64,000 bases of DNA, taken from NCBI RefSeq assembly GCF_001719125.1, contig NZ_CP017006.1, forward strand, positions 248,001-312,000. The letters are read 5' to 3'. The notes beneath the pieces were generated by a model. That model made no database searches. It was given only the letters and a program-made list of their open reading frames with translations, and was not told the origin of the DNA. Positions 10,727-21,071 of this stretch are shown here, piece by piece; position 1 is the stretch's first letter; each line of letters starts with the position of its first letter. Source of the stretch: Sulfolobus sp. A20 (GTDB lineage Archaea; Thermoproteota; Thermoprotei_A; Sulfolobales; Sulfolobaceae). Position numbers and translations under genes: made by a program.

Positions 10727-11429
10727 GACCGCCTTGAGGTAATTCAAAGTGTAACTTCAATGGTATTTGTGAACCAAAGGCCAATTCCATGGTATCTGAT
10801 GCTCTTCTCATCTTAGTGGTATTGCTCACATATTCCATTCCATATACACTAGAGGAATCAGCTCCAGAAGCTTCTAGTAGTGTGCCACCTTCTGTTGATA
10901 ACTCAACTTTAGATGTTGCTATATCTCCAGTGACTTCAAAATATAATTTATTATCTTTAGAACTAATCGTAATTGTTTCTCCTAAGTCACTGAGCTCCTC
11001 AATAATATCAGCAAAGGTTATAGTGAGTAACTTTGCCTTAAAGGGAAACTCCAAGTTAACTGATGGAGGTTGAGATGTCTCAACTTTTATTAGAGGCAAT
11101 TCGAAAACCCTTTTAAAATCTCCTTCTAGAGATAACAGTAACTTTGACTCAGTTGATGAAACAATTAATGACTCATCCTTCTGAACTCTCCTCAAAATGT
11201 CATTTAAGTCGTCTAACTTAAATCCCAAAGTTTCACTTTCATTATCTAACTTAAAATCTTCAAAGTAGCTCGACGGCAAAAAGATGTCTAAAAAGACAAC
11301 CCTCGACGGGTCTATTCCGCTTACTCTCATACCCTCCTTATTTACTATAAAATTAGCTTCGTCTAGGAAATCCCCTACTGTTCTGATTATGTAGGAAAAG
11401 GCTGATGCATCAATTACTTTAGCATACAT
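10692..11429 (-). CDS. pcn: DNA sliding clamp PCNA subunit (PCNA2-type)
   Basis: A 245-residue sliding clamp. Sulfolobales clamps are heterotrimers of three PCNAs; the link to priS/gins23 points to the PCNA2 subunit. Two clamp domains are visible, with [18 protein letters not shown] in the first and [22 protein letters not shown] in the second, ending [12 protein letters not shown] 11429 (MYAKVIDA) gives the family start; eight further codons upstream are not conserved. It lies 33 bp after the GPN GTPase gene. Confidence 0.95.
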   Translation of the reverse strand: MYAKVIDASAFSYIIRTVGDFLDEANFIVNKEGMRVSGIDPSRVVFLDIFLPSSYFEDFKLDNESETLGFKLDDLNDILRRVQKDESLIVSSTESKLLLSLEGDFKRVFELPLIKVETSQPPSVNLEFPFKAKLLTITFADIIEELSDLGETITISSKDNKLYFEVTGDIATSKVELSTEGGTLLEASGADSSSVYGMEYVSNTTKMRRASDTMELAFGSQIPLKLHFELPQGGHGDFYIAPRAE

Positions 11430-11462
11430 AACAATATTAAAAACGAAAAACAACTAATAAAG

Positions 11463-12230
11463 CTATAATCTAGGATTTGGTTCTTCTGTCAAGTAATCTT
11501 CTCCTCCAGCAACTACTCTCTGAATACTGGCATATAATTCATCATATCCTTTACCTTCTTCTGAAGAAACTGGTATAATAGGCGATGATAAGTTCTCTAA
11601 AAGTAAGTTTACCAACTCTATTGAGTATTCATCAATTTTTCCTAACTCGTCTATTAAATTTTCTGCATTCTCACTCCAGCTCAAGATTTTATTCAACTCA
11701 TCATCCTTTAATAGATCCGCTTTACTTAACACGTTTATTATTGGTATATTAAGCCTAAATTTTATAGAACTGGATAGAAGTAATAAGGATATAAAGCTTC
11801 TAGCCTCTTTAGCAAGATAAGAGTCGAATAAAAATAGACCTAGAGACTTATTGTTTCCCGTTATAAGTTGCGAAACTATTCTCCCGGTATCCCTATAAGC
11901 GAACAATTCAATTTGACCAGGTGTATCAACAATAACGTAATTTGCCTCAATTTGGTCTATTTCAGATTTTATTTCAGATGCCCTAGTCAATATTAAATCG
12001 ACTGATGCTATTAAGGCTGAATTAGGTCCTAAATTATATCTCTCCATGACCTCAAACGCGTCAACGTAATCTCTCACATCGAAGTCTGGTCTATAAGGCA
12101 AGGATTCCACAGCGGGGTCTAAATTTATAACTGCTGTATCCATTTCATTATCAAGCAAATACTCTTGAAGAGTTTTAGTTAAGATAGTCTTTCCAGATCC
12201 TGCTGTTCCAAGTATAAATATGAAATACAT
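11463..12230 (-). CDS. GPN-loop GTPase
   Basis: A 255-residue homodimeric GTPase of the GPN-loop family (archaeal ATP/GTP-binding protein). Eukaryotic relatives assist RNA polymerase II assembly and nuclear import; the archaeal role is not settled. Visible motifs are the Walker A loop GTAGSGKT, the defining insert LGPNSAL, switch II DTPGQIELF, and NVLSKADLL for guanine. ATG 12230 begins directly at the first beta strand (MYFIFILGTAGSGK); upstream in-frame codons cover the divergent promoter. It may be the first gene of the replication/translation operon. Confidence 0.93.
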   Translation of the reverse strand: MYFIFILGTAGSGKTILTKTLQEYLLDNEMDTAVINLDPAVESLPYRPDFDVRDYVDAFEVMERYNLGPNSALIASVDLILTRASEIKSEIDQIEANYVIVDTPGQIELFAYRDTGRIVSQLITGNNKSLGLFLFDSYLAKEARSFISLLLLSSSIKFRLNIPIINVLSKADLLKDDELNKILSWSENAENLIDELGKIDEYSIELVNLLLENLSSPIIPVSSEEGKGYDELYASIQRVVAGGEDYLTEEPNPRL

Positions 12231-12283
12231 CCTTTTACACTCCAGTTTTAATCTTAAAAACTTCTCCCTCAACATAAATAATA

Positions 12284-13155
<872 letters not shown>

Positions 13156-13159
<4 letters not shown>

Positions 13160-14094
13160 CAAAAAGTTATGCGGTACTAAAGGGTAATAATTATTTTCTA
13201 TCCTTAGCTGAGTTACAGGCATTAATTGGAACCAATAATATTGAATATCTTACTGGTGTTGCCATTTTTGAAAGTGATCAAGAGAAGATTTCAAGCAGGT
13301 CAGCTAGAATAAAGAGAAACGGAGATCTATTATTAATCAGCGATAGTCCGGAGGAAATTAATGAAATGATAAAAGACGGTTGTTATTCTGTGAAGGAAGA
13401 CATAATATTGGGATCCCAAAGAAACGAGTTTAATTCAATCATGACTGAAATTTTAAAGGGCGTAAAGGTTTCAAAAAGGTGTGATAAAATAGACCTAATA
13501 TTTACAGATGGAATAATACTACTAGGCAAGATAAGAGACGAAATAGACTCTAAGAGTATGATAATCCACTCTAAGAAGAAACCTTATTCTCAGTCTGGTA
13601 CAATGAACGCGGAAACTTCCAGATTACTGGTAAACTTATCTAGACCAAAAAACACTGTTTTAGATCCATTTACGGGTACGGGCTCGATTCTCATTGAGGC
13701 CAAGTGGCTAAACTATAATTGTATAGGTGTCGATTTAGATGGGAAAATACTAGAAAAAGCCAAAGTAAATTTGAAATTTTTTGGTTATGATTGCGATTTA
13801 ATATTAGCATCAGCTACCAAATTACCAATTATCTCTGTCGATTCTATAGCTACAGACCCACCATACGGGAGATCAACGAAAGAAAAAGGTGAAGAGTTAT
13901 TTAAATTATATGAGAATTTCTTTATCTCAGCCTCAGAAGTATTAAAAAAGGGAAGTTTTCTAGTATTCGCAACTGACTCTAAGTTTGACTTCACCGATAA
14001 GTTAAAGGAAAACAGTTTTATGCTTAAGGAGATACATTTCTTATATTCTCATAAGAGTCTAACTAGAGCAATTTATGTGGTGCAGAAAAGGTGA
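13156..14094 (+). CDS. tRNA/RNA methyltransferase, Trm11/Trm-G10-like
   Basis: A 312-residue SAM-dependent RNA methyltransferase. The C-terminal Rossmann domain shows motif I DPFTGTGSILIEA and the amino-methylating catalytic motif ATDPPYGRS. The N-terminal half, with LSLAELQALIG, looks like the degenerate THUMP region of the tRNA guanine-10 N2-methyltransferase family. The exact target (G10 of tRNA) is inferred from family resemblance. It overlaps prs and RNase Z by 4 bp each, forming a tight operon. Confidence 0.85.
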
Positions 14095-14966
14095 TCCAAG
14101 TATATTTTTTAGGCACTAGTGGAGGATCTCCATCTAAAAGAAGAAGACTACCCGCTTTTTTAGTCAAGAGAGAGAGAAATACTATACTACTGGATTGTGG
14201 AGAGGGTACTCAATATACCTTAATGCAATACAAACTTGGAATAAATTCAATAAAAATAGTTGGAATATCACATATGCATGGAGACCACGTATTCGGATTA
14301 TTGGGATTAATAGCGACTATGGGATTATTAGATAGAAGAGATCCATTATACCTTATAGGACCTAAAGAACTCAAGGAGTTCTTATATAATTCCTTTGAAT
14401 ACTCAAAATTTTATCCACCTTTCAAATTAGAATTTATAGATAGTTATGAAGACTCAGATATAAAAATATCAACATTCAAGACCTGCCACACGATTAAGTC
14501 CCAGGGATTCTTTATAAGCGAGAAAGATAGGGTAAAGATAGATAATGAAAAATTAGTTAAAGAAGGGATAAAAGACTGGAGAGTAATTAGACAATTAAAG
14601 GAAGGTAATATAGTAAATTACAACGGTAAGATATTGAAACCAGATGATTACTTAACCATAAAGAGGGGTATAAAAGTAGCATATACGGGAGATACAACAC
14701 CTTGCCAATCAGTAATTGATTCCGTAAAAGGTGTTGATTTATTAATACATGACTCGACCTTTCTTTACGAACCGTCAGCTTATACGTATGGTCATTCAAA
14801 CGCAATCGATGCAGCTAAAGTAGCATTAGAAGCTAACGTAAAACTATTAGCATTGACTCATATTAGTGCCAGATATGAAGATACTACAATGTTCCTAAAA
14901 GAAACTAAGAGAATATTCAATAATACAATTTTACCTGATGATCTATCATACATTTCTATAAAATAA
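14091..14966 (+). CDS. rnz: ribonuclease Z
   Basis: A 291-residue tRNA 3'-endonuclease of the metallo-beta-lactamase fold that trims pre-tRNA 3' trailers before CCA addition. Motifs: FLGTSGGSPSKRR, the metal site SHMHGDHVFG, YTGDT, and the late His in LTHISAR. It starts at GTG overlapping the preceding stop (GTGA). The cca gene 1.6 kb downstream acts at the next step of the same pathway. Confidence 0.95.
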   Translation: MIQVYFLGTSGGSPSKRRRLPAFLVKRERNTILLDCGEGTQYTLMQYKLGINSIKIVGISHMHGDHVFGLLGLIATMGLLDRRDPLYLIGPKELKEFLYNSFEYSKFYPPFKLEFIDSYEDSDIKISTFKTCHTIKSQGFFISEKDRVKIDNEKLVKEGIKDWRVIRQLKEGNIVNYNGKILKPDDYLTIKRGIKVAYTGDTTPCQSVIDSVKGVDLLIHDSTFLYEPSAYTYGHSNAIDAAKVALEANVKLLALTHISARYEDTTMFLKETKRIFNNTILPDDLSYISIK

Positions 14967-14969
14967 ATG

Positions 14970-15404
14970 TTAGTCTGGAGGAATAGGATTATCCCATAAT
15001 GGAACTCCATGTGCAGTTTTAGGAGCCAGCCAGTCGATCACTGCTTTTGGGTCAGAGTGTTCTATGTAAAATTTTATGGCTCCTAAGGGAGATTCATTAT
15101 CACTATCGACAAAGCTTAAAACTCCAACTGATGCAGCCTGCTTATGAATCATAAAACTTATTGAATTACCCATAATTCCCTTCATTAAATATCTTCTAGC
15201 TGAGTCTAAGATTCTCTCATTTCTTAACGCTCTGTGAAACTTCGTTAAGCTCTTTAGTGTATTAGACTCTAAGACTAGAATCTTTCTTATTCCCTCTTCT
15301 CTTACGTTCATCTTATCGTAATTGAAGAAATTAATAATTGCACTTAAGACCTTACTTAAATCTTCTGATGGTCTAACTTCACATTCTACAACAACTCTAG
15401 TCAT
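14970..15404 (-). CDS. UPF0201 family protein (COG1325), RNA-binding-like
   Basis: A 144-residue protein of the archaeal UPF0201 family, thought from its fold (related to ribosomal L5) to bind RNA; function unknown. Typical features are the N-terminal beta strand [13 protein letters not shown], the helical middle, and the C-terminal signature [18 protein letters not shown]. It is convergent with RNase Z (3-bp gap) and its start overlaps the UPF0200 gene end by 8 bp, a conserved archaeal pair. Confidence 0.85.
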   Translation of the reverse strand: MTRVVVECEVRPSEDLSKVLSAIINFFNYDKMNVREEGIRKILVLESNTLKSLTKFHRALRNERILDSARRYLMKGIMGNSISFMIHKQAASVGVLSFVDSDNESPLGAIKFYIEHSDPKAVIDWLAPKTAHGVPLWDNPIPPD

Positions 15405-15942
15405 TCTTTAACACTTTATCTATTACTTCATTAGCCCTTCTTTTAAACTCGTCATAAGATGAGTCATTAATTATCATATAATCTGCCATTGCTATAACAC
15501 TGCCTATGCCTAAGCCTAGCTCTTCTCTATCCCTTCTTAAAAGATCTGAAAGATTTCTTGAATCGTCCATTCTTGACCTATCCATCATCCTCTTATATCT
15601 AATATTAGGTGGTGAATGAATAGCTACAATATATGTCTTACTGCCTAAGAGCCTCTTAAACTCCTCAACTTCATCAAGACTTCTGACACCATCAAAGCCT
15701 ACCAACTCATACTTGCTACTATCGAGTTCCTCAACGCTAAGCCTTGCTACCACACCCTCTCCATAAATTTGCCTTAATCTCTTAGCAAAATCCATTAAAC
15801 TTTCTCCTATCTTAGCCTCTTTTTCATATCTCTTCTTCACCACATCACTCATGATTATGACTTTAGCCCCTCTCTCCCTTAAGATCTTCGAGAATTCACT
15901 TTTCCCAGAACCAGGCATACCAGTTACTAAAATGACTTTAAT
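15397..15942 (-). CDS. UPF0200 family P-loop kinase-like protein, probable ATT start
   Basis: A 181-residue P-loop protein related to dephospho-CoA kinase and adenylate kinase (COG1936-like, UPF0200). The Walker A motif is TGMPGSGKS. If translation began at the first ATG (15918) the protein would lose its first beta strand and the first Gly of the P-loop. In frame upstream lie codons for KVILVTG but no ATG, GTG or TTG before a stop. An ATT at 15942 is preceded, with a 7-nt gap after GGTG, by GGTGGTC (15953-15947), which can pair fully with the 16S 3' end allowing one G-U pair. I therefore place the start at ATT. Confidence 0.85.
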   Translation of the reverse strand: MKVILVTGMPGSGKSEFSKILRERGAKVIIMSDVVKKRYEKEAKIGESLMDFAKRLRQIYGEGVVARLSVEELDSSKYELVGFDGVRSLDEVEEFKRLLGSKTYIVAIHSPPNIRYKRMMDRSRMDDSRNLSDLLRRDREELGLGIGSVIAMADYMIINDSSYDEFKRRANEVIDKVLKND

Positions 15943-15946
15943 TTTT

Positions 15947-15953
15947 GACCACC
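15947..15953 (-). promoter_or_regulatory. Shine-Dalgarno sequence before an ATT start
   Basis: GGTGGTC on the minus strand is complementary to GATCACC at the 3' end of the 16S rRNA in this same window, with one G-U wobble. It decides the start of the UPF0200 gene at ATT 15942. A T/A-rich box (15980-15971) upstream may be its TATA box, though the spacing would give only a very short leader. Confidence 0.55.
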
Positions 15954-15982
15954 AGATAACTTAAAGTAGAGGTTTAAAAATT

Positions 15983-16567
15983 ATGAGGCTCTTCATAGGT
16001 ATTGAAATACCAGACATGCCTAAAATAGTTGAATTTTTAGAATTGCTAAAAAATACTGGAGCCAGTATCAAATTGGTAGAGCCTTATAATATTCATATAA
16101 CATTACTATTCCTCGGAGAAGTTGACAATAATAGACTAGAAGACGTGAAGGATTCAATGAAAGGATTAAAGTTCGGTAAATTTAATGTAACGTTAAAGGG
16201 ACTAGGAGCCTTCCCTAGCATAACCAAACCAAGAGTAGTCTGGTTAGGTATAACAGAAGGTAAAGAACAATTAAGACAAATAAGAGAAACAATATACAAC
16301 GAGTTGCTGAAGAGAAAAATAAGACCAGAAGACGAAAAAGATTTCGTACCTCACTTAACGTTAGGTAGAATTAAAGATTTCAGATCAATAACAAATTTGA
16401 TAGATCTTATCAAAGACAATGCTACTACAGAAGTTGGAAAGTTTGAAGTGAATAGTGTTATATTATTCAAAAGTACGTTAACTCCAAAAGGGCCTATTTA
16501 TGATAAACTATTTGAAGTGAAATCAATTGATAGAGGAGGAAGTATTAACACAAATCAAACCATCTAA
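15983..16567 (+). CDS. thpR: RNA 2',3'-cyclic phosphodiesterase ThpR (2'-5' RNA ligase family)
   Basis: A 194-residue 2H-phosphoesterase. Two catalytic HxT motifs are visible, HITLLFLG and HLTLGRI, at the expected spacing. Family enzymes open 2',3'-cyclic phosphates on RNA and can run the reverse ligation; the in vivo substrate in archaea is unclear. The N-terminal [10 protein letters not shown] is typical. The 3' end overlaps the cca gene by 41 bp. Being beside cca and near rnz suggests a role in RNA end processing. Confidence 0.92.
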   Translation: MRLFIGIEIPDMPKIVEFLELLKNTGASIKLVEPYNIHITLLFLGEVDNNRLEDVKDSMKGLKFGKFNVTLKGLGAFPSITKPRVVWLGITEGKEQLRQIRETIYNELLKRKIRPEDEKDFVPHLTLGRIKDFRSITNLIDLIKDNATTEVGKFEVNSVILFKSTLTPKGPIYDKLFEVKSIDRGGSINTNQTI

Positions 16568-17771
16568 AGAAGATGAGGAAAAGATCAAAGAAAGCTTGAG
16601 AATAATAGAAGAAAGATTAAAAGGGTTAGATTTCGAGATAGAAGGGTCATTTAGAAAAGGAACTTGGCTAAAACAAGATACAGACATAGATTTATTCGTA
16701 TTTTACCCTAAAGAGTTAGGAAAACATTACTTAGAGAATCAAGCATTAAAAGATATAATAAATAGAATAAAAGATTTAAACTACGTATTGGCATACGCTG
16801 AACATCCTTATGTAATAGTTAATGTAAATGGAATAGAAGTAGATATAGTCCCAGCATTAAGAGTGGAGAGAGGAGATCAAGCTATTACTGCAGTGGATAG
16901 AACACCATTTCATACACAATACGTTATATCACACCTAGACAATAATGGTAAAGATGAAGTGAGACTACTCAAGAGATTTATGAAAGGAATAGGAGTGTAT
17001 GGGGCGGAAATAAAAGTACAAGGGTTTTCCGGATATTCAGCAGAACTTCTAGTAATTTATTTCAAATCCTTTAGAAAAGTACTAGAGAATGCCTCTAAAT
17101 GGAGACCCAAAACCTTAATAGAAATCGTAAAACCAGCCAAAATCTTTAATGAACCATTAATATTACCAGATCCAGTAGACCCTAAGAGGAACGTTACAGC
17201 TGCAGTATCGCTTAAGAACCTTGCAACATTCTCGTTGGCTTCTAGGCAATATCTTAAAAACCCGTCGATAGAGTTTTTCTTCCCTAGCAAAATAAATTAC
17301 TCCAGAATTAAAGGAGATGTATTAATCATAAACTTATTAATCCACGAAAAAATAACGGAGGATATAGTTTGGGGGCAAATAAAGAGAAGTATGAATAAAA
17401 TTAGAACTGTATTAGAGATAAATGGATTTAAAGTTATCGATATTCAAGCTTGGAATAATTCTGAAAAGATAACAATTGCAATACAGCTAGAAAGCAAGGA
17501 GATTGGCAAATATTACTTAAACGCGGGACCACCGTACTATTCTGAATCGGCAATAGACTTTATAGAAAAAAATGAAAACATTTGGATAGGGGATGATGGC
17601 AGACTATATTCTATAAAGGAAAGAAAATTGTATAACGTGGAGGAAATCGTAAAAAATAATATAATTTTAAAGCCAAAATTCTCTATTGAAACACATTGGC
17701 TGAGTCAAGGAGAGAATATGGACGAAAACTTGATGAGATTCTTGAGAAAGACCCCACCTTGGTTGAAATAA
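16527..17771 (+). CDS. cca: CCA-adding enzyme (class I tRNA nucleotidyltransferase)
   Basis: A 414-residue archaeal class I enzyme that adds CCA to tRNA 3' ends without a template. The nucleotidyltransferase signature [19 protein letters not shown] carries the catalytic carboxylates, with the third in VDIVPA. Neither tRNA in this window encodes CCA, so the enzyme is needed for both. TTG 16527 matches the family N-terminus (IEEEVL). It overlaps thpR upstream and the kinase gene downstream. Confidence 0.95.
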   Translation: MIEEEVLTQIKPSKEDEEKIKESLRIIEERLKGLDFEIEGSFRKGTWLKQDTDIDLFVFYPKELGKHYLENQALKDIINRIKDLNYVLAYAEHPYVIVNVNGIEVDIVPALRVERGDQAITAVDRTPFHTQYVISHLDNNGKDEVRLLKRFMKGIGVYGAEIKVQGFSGYSAELLVIYFKSFRKVLENASKWRPKTLIEIVKPAKIFNEPLILPDPVDPKRNVTAAVSLKNLATFSLASRQYLKNPSIEFFFPSKINYSRIKGDVLIINLLIHEKITEDIVWGQIKRSMNKIRTVLEINGFKVIDIQAWNNSEKITIAIQLESKEIGKYYLNAGPPYYSESAIDFIEKNENIWIGDDGRLYSIKERKLYNVEEIVKNNIILKPKFSIETHWLSQGENMDENLMRFLRKTPPWLK

Positions 17772-18358
17772 GGCATTTCATTTATCCCTATTACTCAGCA
17801 GAGATAGAAAGAGAACTAGTTCAAGCTGGGTTTACGTACGCTTACTCATATGGAAAGACCATTATAGGAAGGCTAAGGGTTATAGGTAAAGGAAAAACCG
17901 GGATTATTGCACTTGTTGAGCCAAATAAGGTATTAAAGATAAGACGGACTGATTCCCCGAAAGAAAGTTTAGAAATGGAAGCTAAGATGCAAATGAGAGC
18001 TGGAGAAGAGATAGCTCCTAAGGTATATGATTACGGTAAGAATTACATTTTAATGGAATATATAAAGGGAAGAGAATTAAGTAAAAATGAGAGAAAGGAA
18101 ATAATATTTGACCTACTAATGAGGGCAAAATTGTTAGAAGATAAAAAAATAGAACACGAGGAATTATCAAGACCTTGGAAGAACGTCCTTATTAGTAACG
18201 AGAGAACATATATAATTGACTATGATTCTGCTTCTATTAAAGAGAAGCCTAGAAACGTTTCTAAAATACTATCAGCATATTTAAAGAAAAATGACTTAGC
18301 CATAAAATATATAAAACATGAATTGACATTAGAAGAAATAATTAAACTAATACTCTAG
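17759..18358 (+). CDS. predicted Ser/Thr protein kinase (COG2112-like)
   Basis: A small protein-kinase-like domain of about 199 residues. Visible elements: a nucleotide-binding strand with [18 protein letters not shown] (the Lys of the VAIK type), the hinge MEYIKGREL, a catalytic loop RPWKNVLI lacking the usual HRD Asp, and IDYDSAS in place of DFG. It resembles the short archaeal kinases of COG2112 more than Bud32. TTG 17759 limits overlap with cca to 13 bp; the frame is open from TTG 17696. The 3' end overlaps the convergent zinc-ribbon gene. Confidence 0.75.
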   Translation: MVEIRHFIYPYYSAEIERELVQAGFTYAYSYGKTIIGRLRVIGKGKTGIIALVEPNKVLKIRRTDSPKESLEMEAKMQMRAGEEIAPKVYDYGKNYILMEYIKGRELSKNERKEIIFDLLMRAKLLEDKKIEHEELSRPWKNVLISNERTYIIDYDSASIKEKPRNVSKILSAYLKKNDLAIKYIKHELTLEEIIKLIL

Positions 18359-18565
18359 AATCACCGGTTTCGCAATCTTCTTCTTCAATATTATTTTAAT
18401 GTCCTCCAATTTAGGAACATTTAACTCATGCCCACACTTTGGGCACTTTCCTCCAAATATGGACTTTATTTCTGAAGGAGTTCTAACCCCGTAAAAGTCT
18501 TGTCCAACTTTTTCAAATCTATATAATGTATTTCCACAATTTCTGCAAACATATTTTACTGGAAT
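18347..18565 (-). CDS. small zinc-ribbon protein, probable ATT start
   Basis: A 72-residue frame with two CxxC knuckles, YVCRNCGNTLY near the N-terminus and GKCPKCGHEL in the middle, separated by about 35 residues: a single zinc ribbon. A basic tail follows ([13 protein letters not shown]). Between the upstream in-frame stop and the first Cys there is no ATG, GTG or TTG. ATT at 18565 sits 7 nt after GGTG of GGTGGTC (18576-18570), exactly the arrangement of the UPF0200 gene. Partners and function are unknown. It converges on the kinase gene with a 12-bp overlap. Confidence 0.65.
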   Translation of the reverse strand: MPVKYVCRNCGNTLYRFEKVGQDFYGVRTPSEIKSIFGGKCPKCGHELNVPKLEDIKIILKKKIAKPVILEY

Positions 18566-18569
18566 TGAT

Positions 18570-18576
18570 GACCACC
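18570..18576 (-). promoter_or_regulatory. Shine-Dalgarno sequence before an ATT start
   Basis: GGTGGTC on the minus strand, identical in sequence and spacing to the site before the UPF0200 gene, precedes ATT 18565. A TATA-like TTTATATT lies about 25 nt further upstream. The rest of 18577-18703 contains no gene I can support. Confidence 0.5.
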
Positions 18577-18703
18577 TATTAAGAAGTATGAAAAATATAA
18601 ATAAATCTCAAATTGCGGTTATACGCATCATACTTTACGCATAAATAGGGGGAGAGAGTTGACCGAAAGTAAAAAAATCACGTGTGTATTACCTATCGGT
18701 TAA

Positions 18704-18711
18704 TTTATATA
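18704..18711 (+). promoter_or_regulatory. TATA box of tRNA-Pro
   Basis: TTTATATA is centred about 27 nt upstream of the first base of the tRNA. Confidence 0.65.
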
Positions 18712-18734
18712 CCCTTTTACATATTCACTATTAA

Positions 18735-18831
18735 GGGGCCGTAGTCTAGCTTGGACTAGGATGCCAGCCTGGGGATCTATTCCCCACCACCAGAACGCTG
18801 GTGGTCCCGGGTTCAAATCCCGGCGGCCCCA
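18735..18831 (+). tRNA. tRNA-Pro (anticodon GGG) with an intron of about 21 nt
   Basis: The acceptor stem GGGGCCG pairs with CGGCCCC, discriminator A at 18831. The T arm is CCGGGTTCAAATCCCGG. The anticodon stem CCAGC/GCTGG encloses 28 nt; removing about 21 nt after position 37 leaves CTGGGGC with anticodon GGG. The intron can form a short stem with the exon (GGGGA against TCCCC), as in bulge-helix-bulge substrates. The minus-strand Kelch gene ends one base beyond the tRNA. Confidence 0.92.
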
Positions 18832-18832
18832 T

Positions 18833-20992
18833 TTACCAATCATAACTACTACCTCTTCCCCTAGTTATAATAGCGATACTAAGCAAGATCATTATCGTTA
18901 AAAGTATTATAACAATACTTTGCTCTAGACTAATACCACTTCCATCCGTAGCAGAACCAGAAACGATCTTTACAACAGATATGTTAATCACTTTCATGTG
19001 AACTATAGTAACATAATCCCCAGAATAATGAATAATTGCAATACCAGCTGGCGATCTCCCAGCTGGATTTACAGCAAATACCTTAACCAGAAAAGTTCCA
19101 TTAGATATATTAGTTACAACAGATGTACCTGGTCCTTCATACACTAAACTGCCATTAACGTAAACTAGATAACTCAATGCACCATTAACACTATTCCATT
19201 CGATGTAGAGATCATTACCCAAACCTACTAAAGAAATTTGAGGAGCTGAAGGAGGTAAATAATAGATTATTTTCTCAATAAATCTAGAAGTGCCAGCTGG
19301 ATTAGATGCAACTATAACTAGAGTATAATTTCCCTCTTCAGGTACTTTAAATAAATAGGAGTTATCCAAAGGATTCATAACACTAGATAGTAAAGTTCCG
19401 TTCGGGTAAAACAGTTGTAGAGTAACATTTGCTGGAAAGTCAACTGAGTAATTAACTAATATACCACTTTGTAATTTACTTAAGACAGCTGTTATCTTAG
19501 CTTTAGTTATAGGCGTTACAGCTATAATATAAGGACTACTATTCCCTAACTTATTATATGCGTAAACATACACATCGTAAGTCACATTAGGCACTAAATT
19601 GGTTATAGTTAAACTAGTAGAATTAGTGTAGTAAGATGAAACTACATTACTACCATTCTTAACTACTAAGTAATAGCCCAAAATCGGATAACCTCCAGAA
19701 AATGAGGGAGGAGACCATGATAACGTGACGTTGCCATTACCGTATTTTATAGAATTTATATTAGGTGAATTGGGAACTGAAGCAGGAATAAGCTCAACTA
19801 GATTAGATGGTGAAGAATAACCGATGGAGTTGTAAGCCAAAACCTCAAAGAAATAAGGAACACCATCTTGAAGACCATTTATCGTATAACTAGTCGAATT
19901 CCCAACGTTAACTGAAGTATTAAAGCCATCATTAGACCAGTACATTATCTCATAACCGCTAGCTAAACTGACAGGTGTCCACGATAAACTAACACTCTCG
20001 TTTCCTGAGGCATAGGAAGTTATTTTAGGCGGTAACGGGGGAAACATAAATATAACATCCTGAAATGTAGATACATCAGTAAAACTATTACTCTCCCCGC
20101 CAGCTAGATATAAAACATTACCAACTTGAGTATAACCAAAATCAAAAGCAGGATTAACCAAATAACCAACCCGTCGGAGATTATTATTATAGTAGGCATA
20201 TATCGCATTATTTACCCCTCCAGAACTTGCGGTGAACGTGTAACCTCCTACAATGAAAATTACACCCCTATAATAAGCTAAAGCCCCACCCTTTATCCAG
20301 AAGGGTAAAACACCATTCAATACTGTCCAATGATTACTCTGGGGATTATAAATTAAAATATCATTAGTATAAGCCCCGTAACCGATATATCCTCCCGCTA
20401 TAATCAGATCAGAACCATTAAATACATAAGCCCCATGAGCAGTAGGAACTGGCATATAGCCAATAATAGACCAACTATCATTATTTGGATAAAACACCCT
20501 CACCTCATTAGCAGGGGGAAAATAAATACCGATTAAACCAGTAGTATTCTCTCCACCTACCACGAAGATTTTATTATCATAAACGAAAGCCATTACATCA
20601 TAAGCTGGATCTGGCATATTATTACTTACTACAACCCATTTACCTCCATTAAGCATAAGTACATAAGGAATAGTACCAGAACTATTATACCCCCCTAACA
20701 AATAGATCGTATTATTAAAGACTACAGCTGTACCTCCTATTATATTAAATGGTAAGCTAGGTCCTTGGTACCATGTTCCATTAGAATAAATCCAAACTTG
20801 CCTTGGTGTATTATCTCCACCTATAACATATAATTTGCCATCATAATAAACTAAGGCTGAGTTAGAATCTTGATAAGGTAACGAAGAGACATAATTAGAT
20901 GATACCTTAAAATTTGTTGATGTAGCATGAACAGATATAATAGGCAATAGAGATAAAATCAGTAACACCAATAACAAACTCCGCTTCTTCAT
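18833..20992 (-). CDS. Kelch-propeller and fibronectin-III membrane-anchored surface protein
   Basis: A 719-residue exported protein. A signal peptide (MKKRSLLLVLLILSLLPIIS) is followed by six Kelch-like repeats, each with a GG doublet (LYVIGG, IYLLGG, IFVVGG, LIIAGG, IFIVGG, LYLAGG), enough for a six-bladed beta-propeller. From about residue 325 come fibronectin-III-like domains (VSLSWTPVSLASGYEIMYW; VTLSWSPP) and two more Ig-like units. A C-terminal membrane anchor (SIVIILLTIMILLSIAII) ends the protein. There are many N-X-S/T sequons. It lies 79 bp after the ABC permease gene on the same strand. Adhesion or substrate capture is possible; the function is unknown. Confidence 0.85.
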   Translation of the reverse strand: MKKRSLLLVLLILSLLPIISVHATSTNFKVSSNYVSSLPYQDSNSALVYYDGKLYVIGGDNTPRQVWIYSNGTWYQGPSLPFNIIGGTAVVFNNTIYLLGGYNSSGTIPYVLMLNGGKWVVVSNNMPDPAYDVMAFVYDNKIFVVGGENTTGLIGIYFPPANEVRVFYPNNDSWSIIGYMPVPTAHGAYVFNGSDLIIAGGYIGYGAYTNDILIYNPQSNHWTVLNGVLPFWIKGGALAYYRGVIFIVGGYTFTASSGGVNNAIYAYYNNNLRRVGYLVNPAFDFGYTQVGNVLYLAGGESNSFTDVSTFQDVIFMFPPLPPKITSYASGNESVSLSWTPVSLASGYEIMYWSNDGFNTSVNVGNSTSYTINGLQDGVPYFFEVLAYNSIGYSSPSNLVELIPASVPNSPNINSIKYGNGNVTLSWSPPSFSGGYPILGYYLVVKNGSNVVSSYYTNSTSLTITNLVPNVTYDVYVYAYNKLGNSSPYIIAVTPITKAKITAVLSKLQSGILVNYSVDFPANVTLQLFYPNGTLLSSVMNPLDNSYLFKVPEEGNYTLVIVASNPAGTSRFIEKIIYYLPPSAPQISLVGLGNDLYIEWNSVNGALSYLVYVNGSLVYEGPGTSVVTNISNGTFLVKVFAVNPAGRSPAGIAIIHYSGDYVTIVHMKVINISVVKIVSGSATDGSGISLEQSIVIILLTIMILLSIAIITRGRGSSYDW

Positions 20993-21071
20993 ATTACCTT
21001 TACTTAAGATAAAAAAATTTAAAAACATTTACTATCCTTTCAAGGTAAATCTTGATTACAAGAAAAACTAT

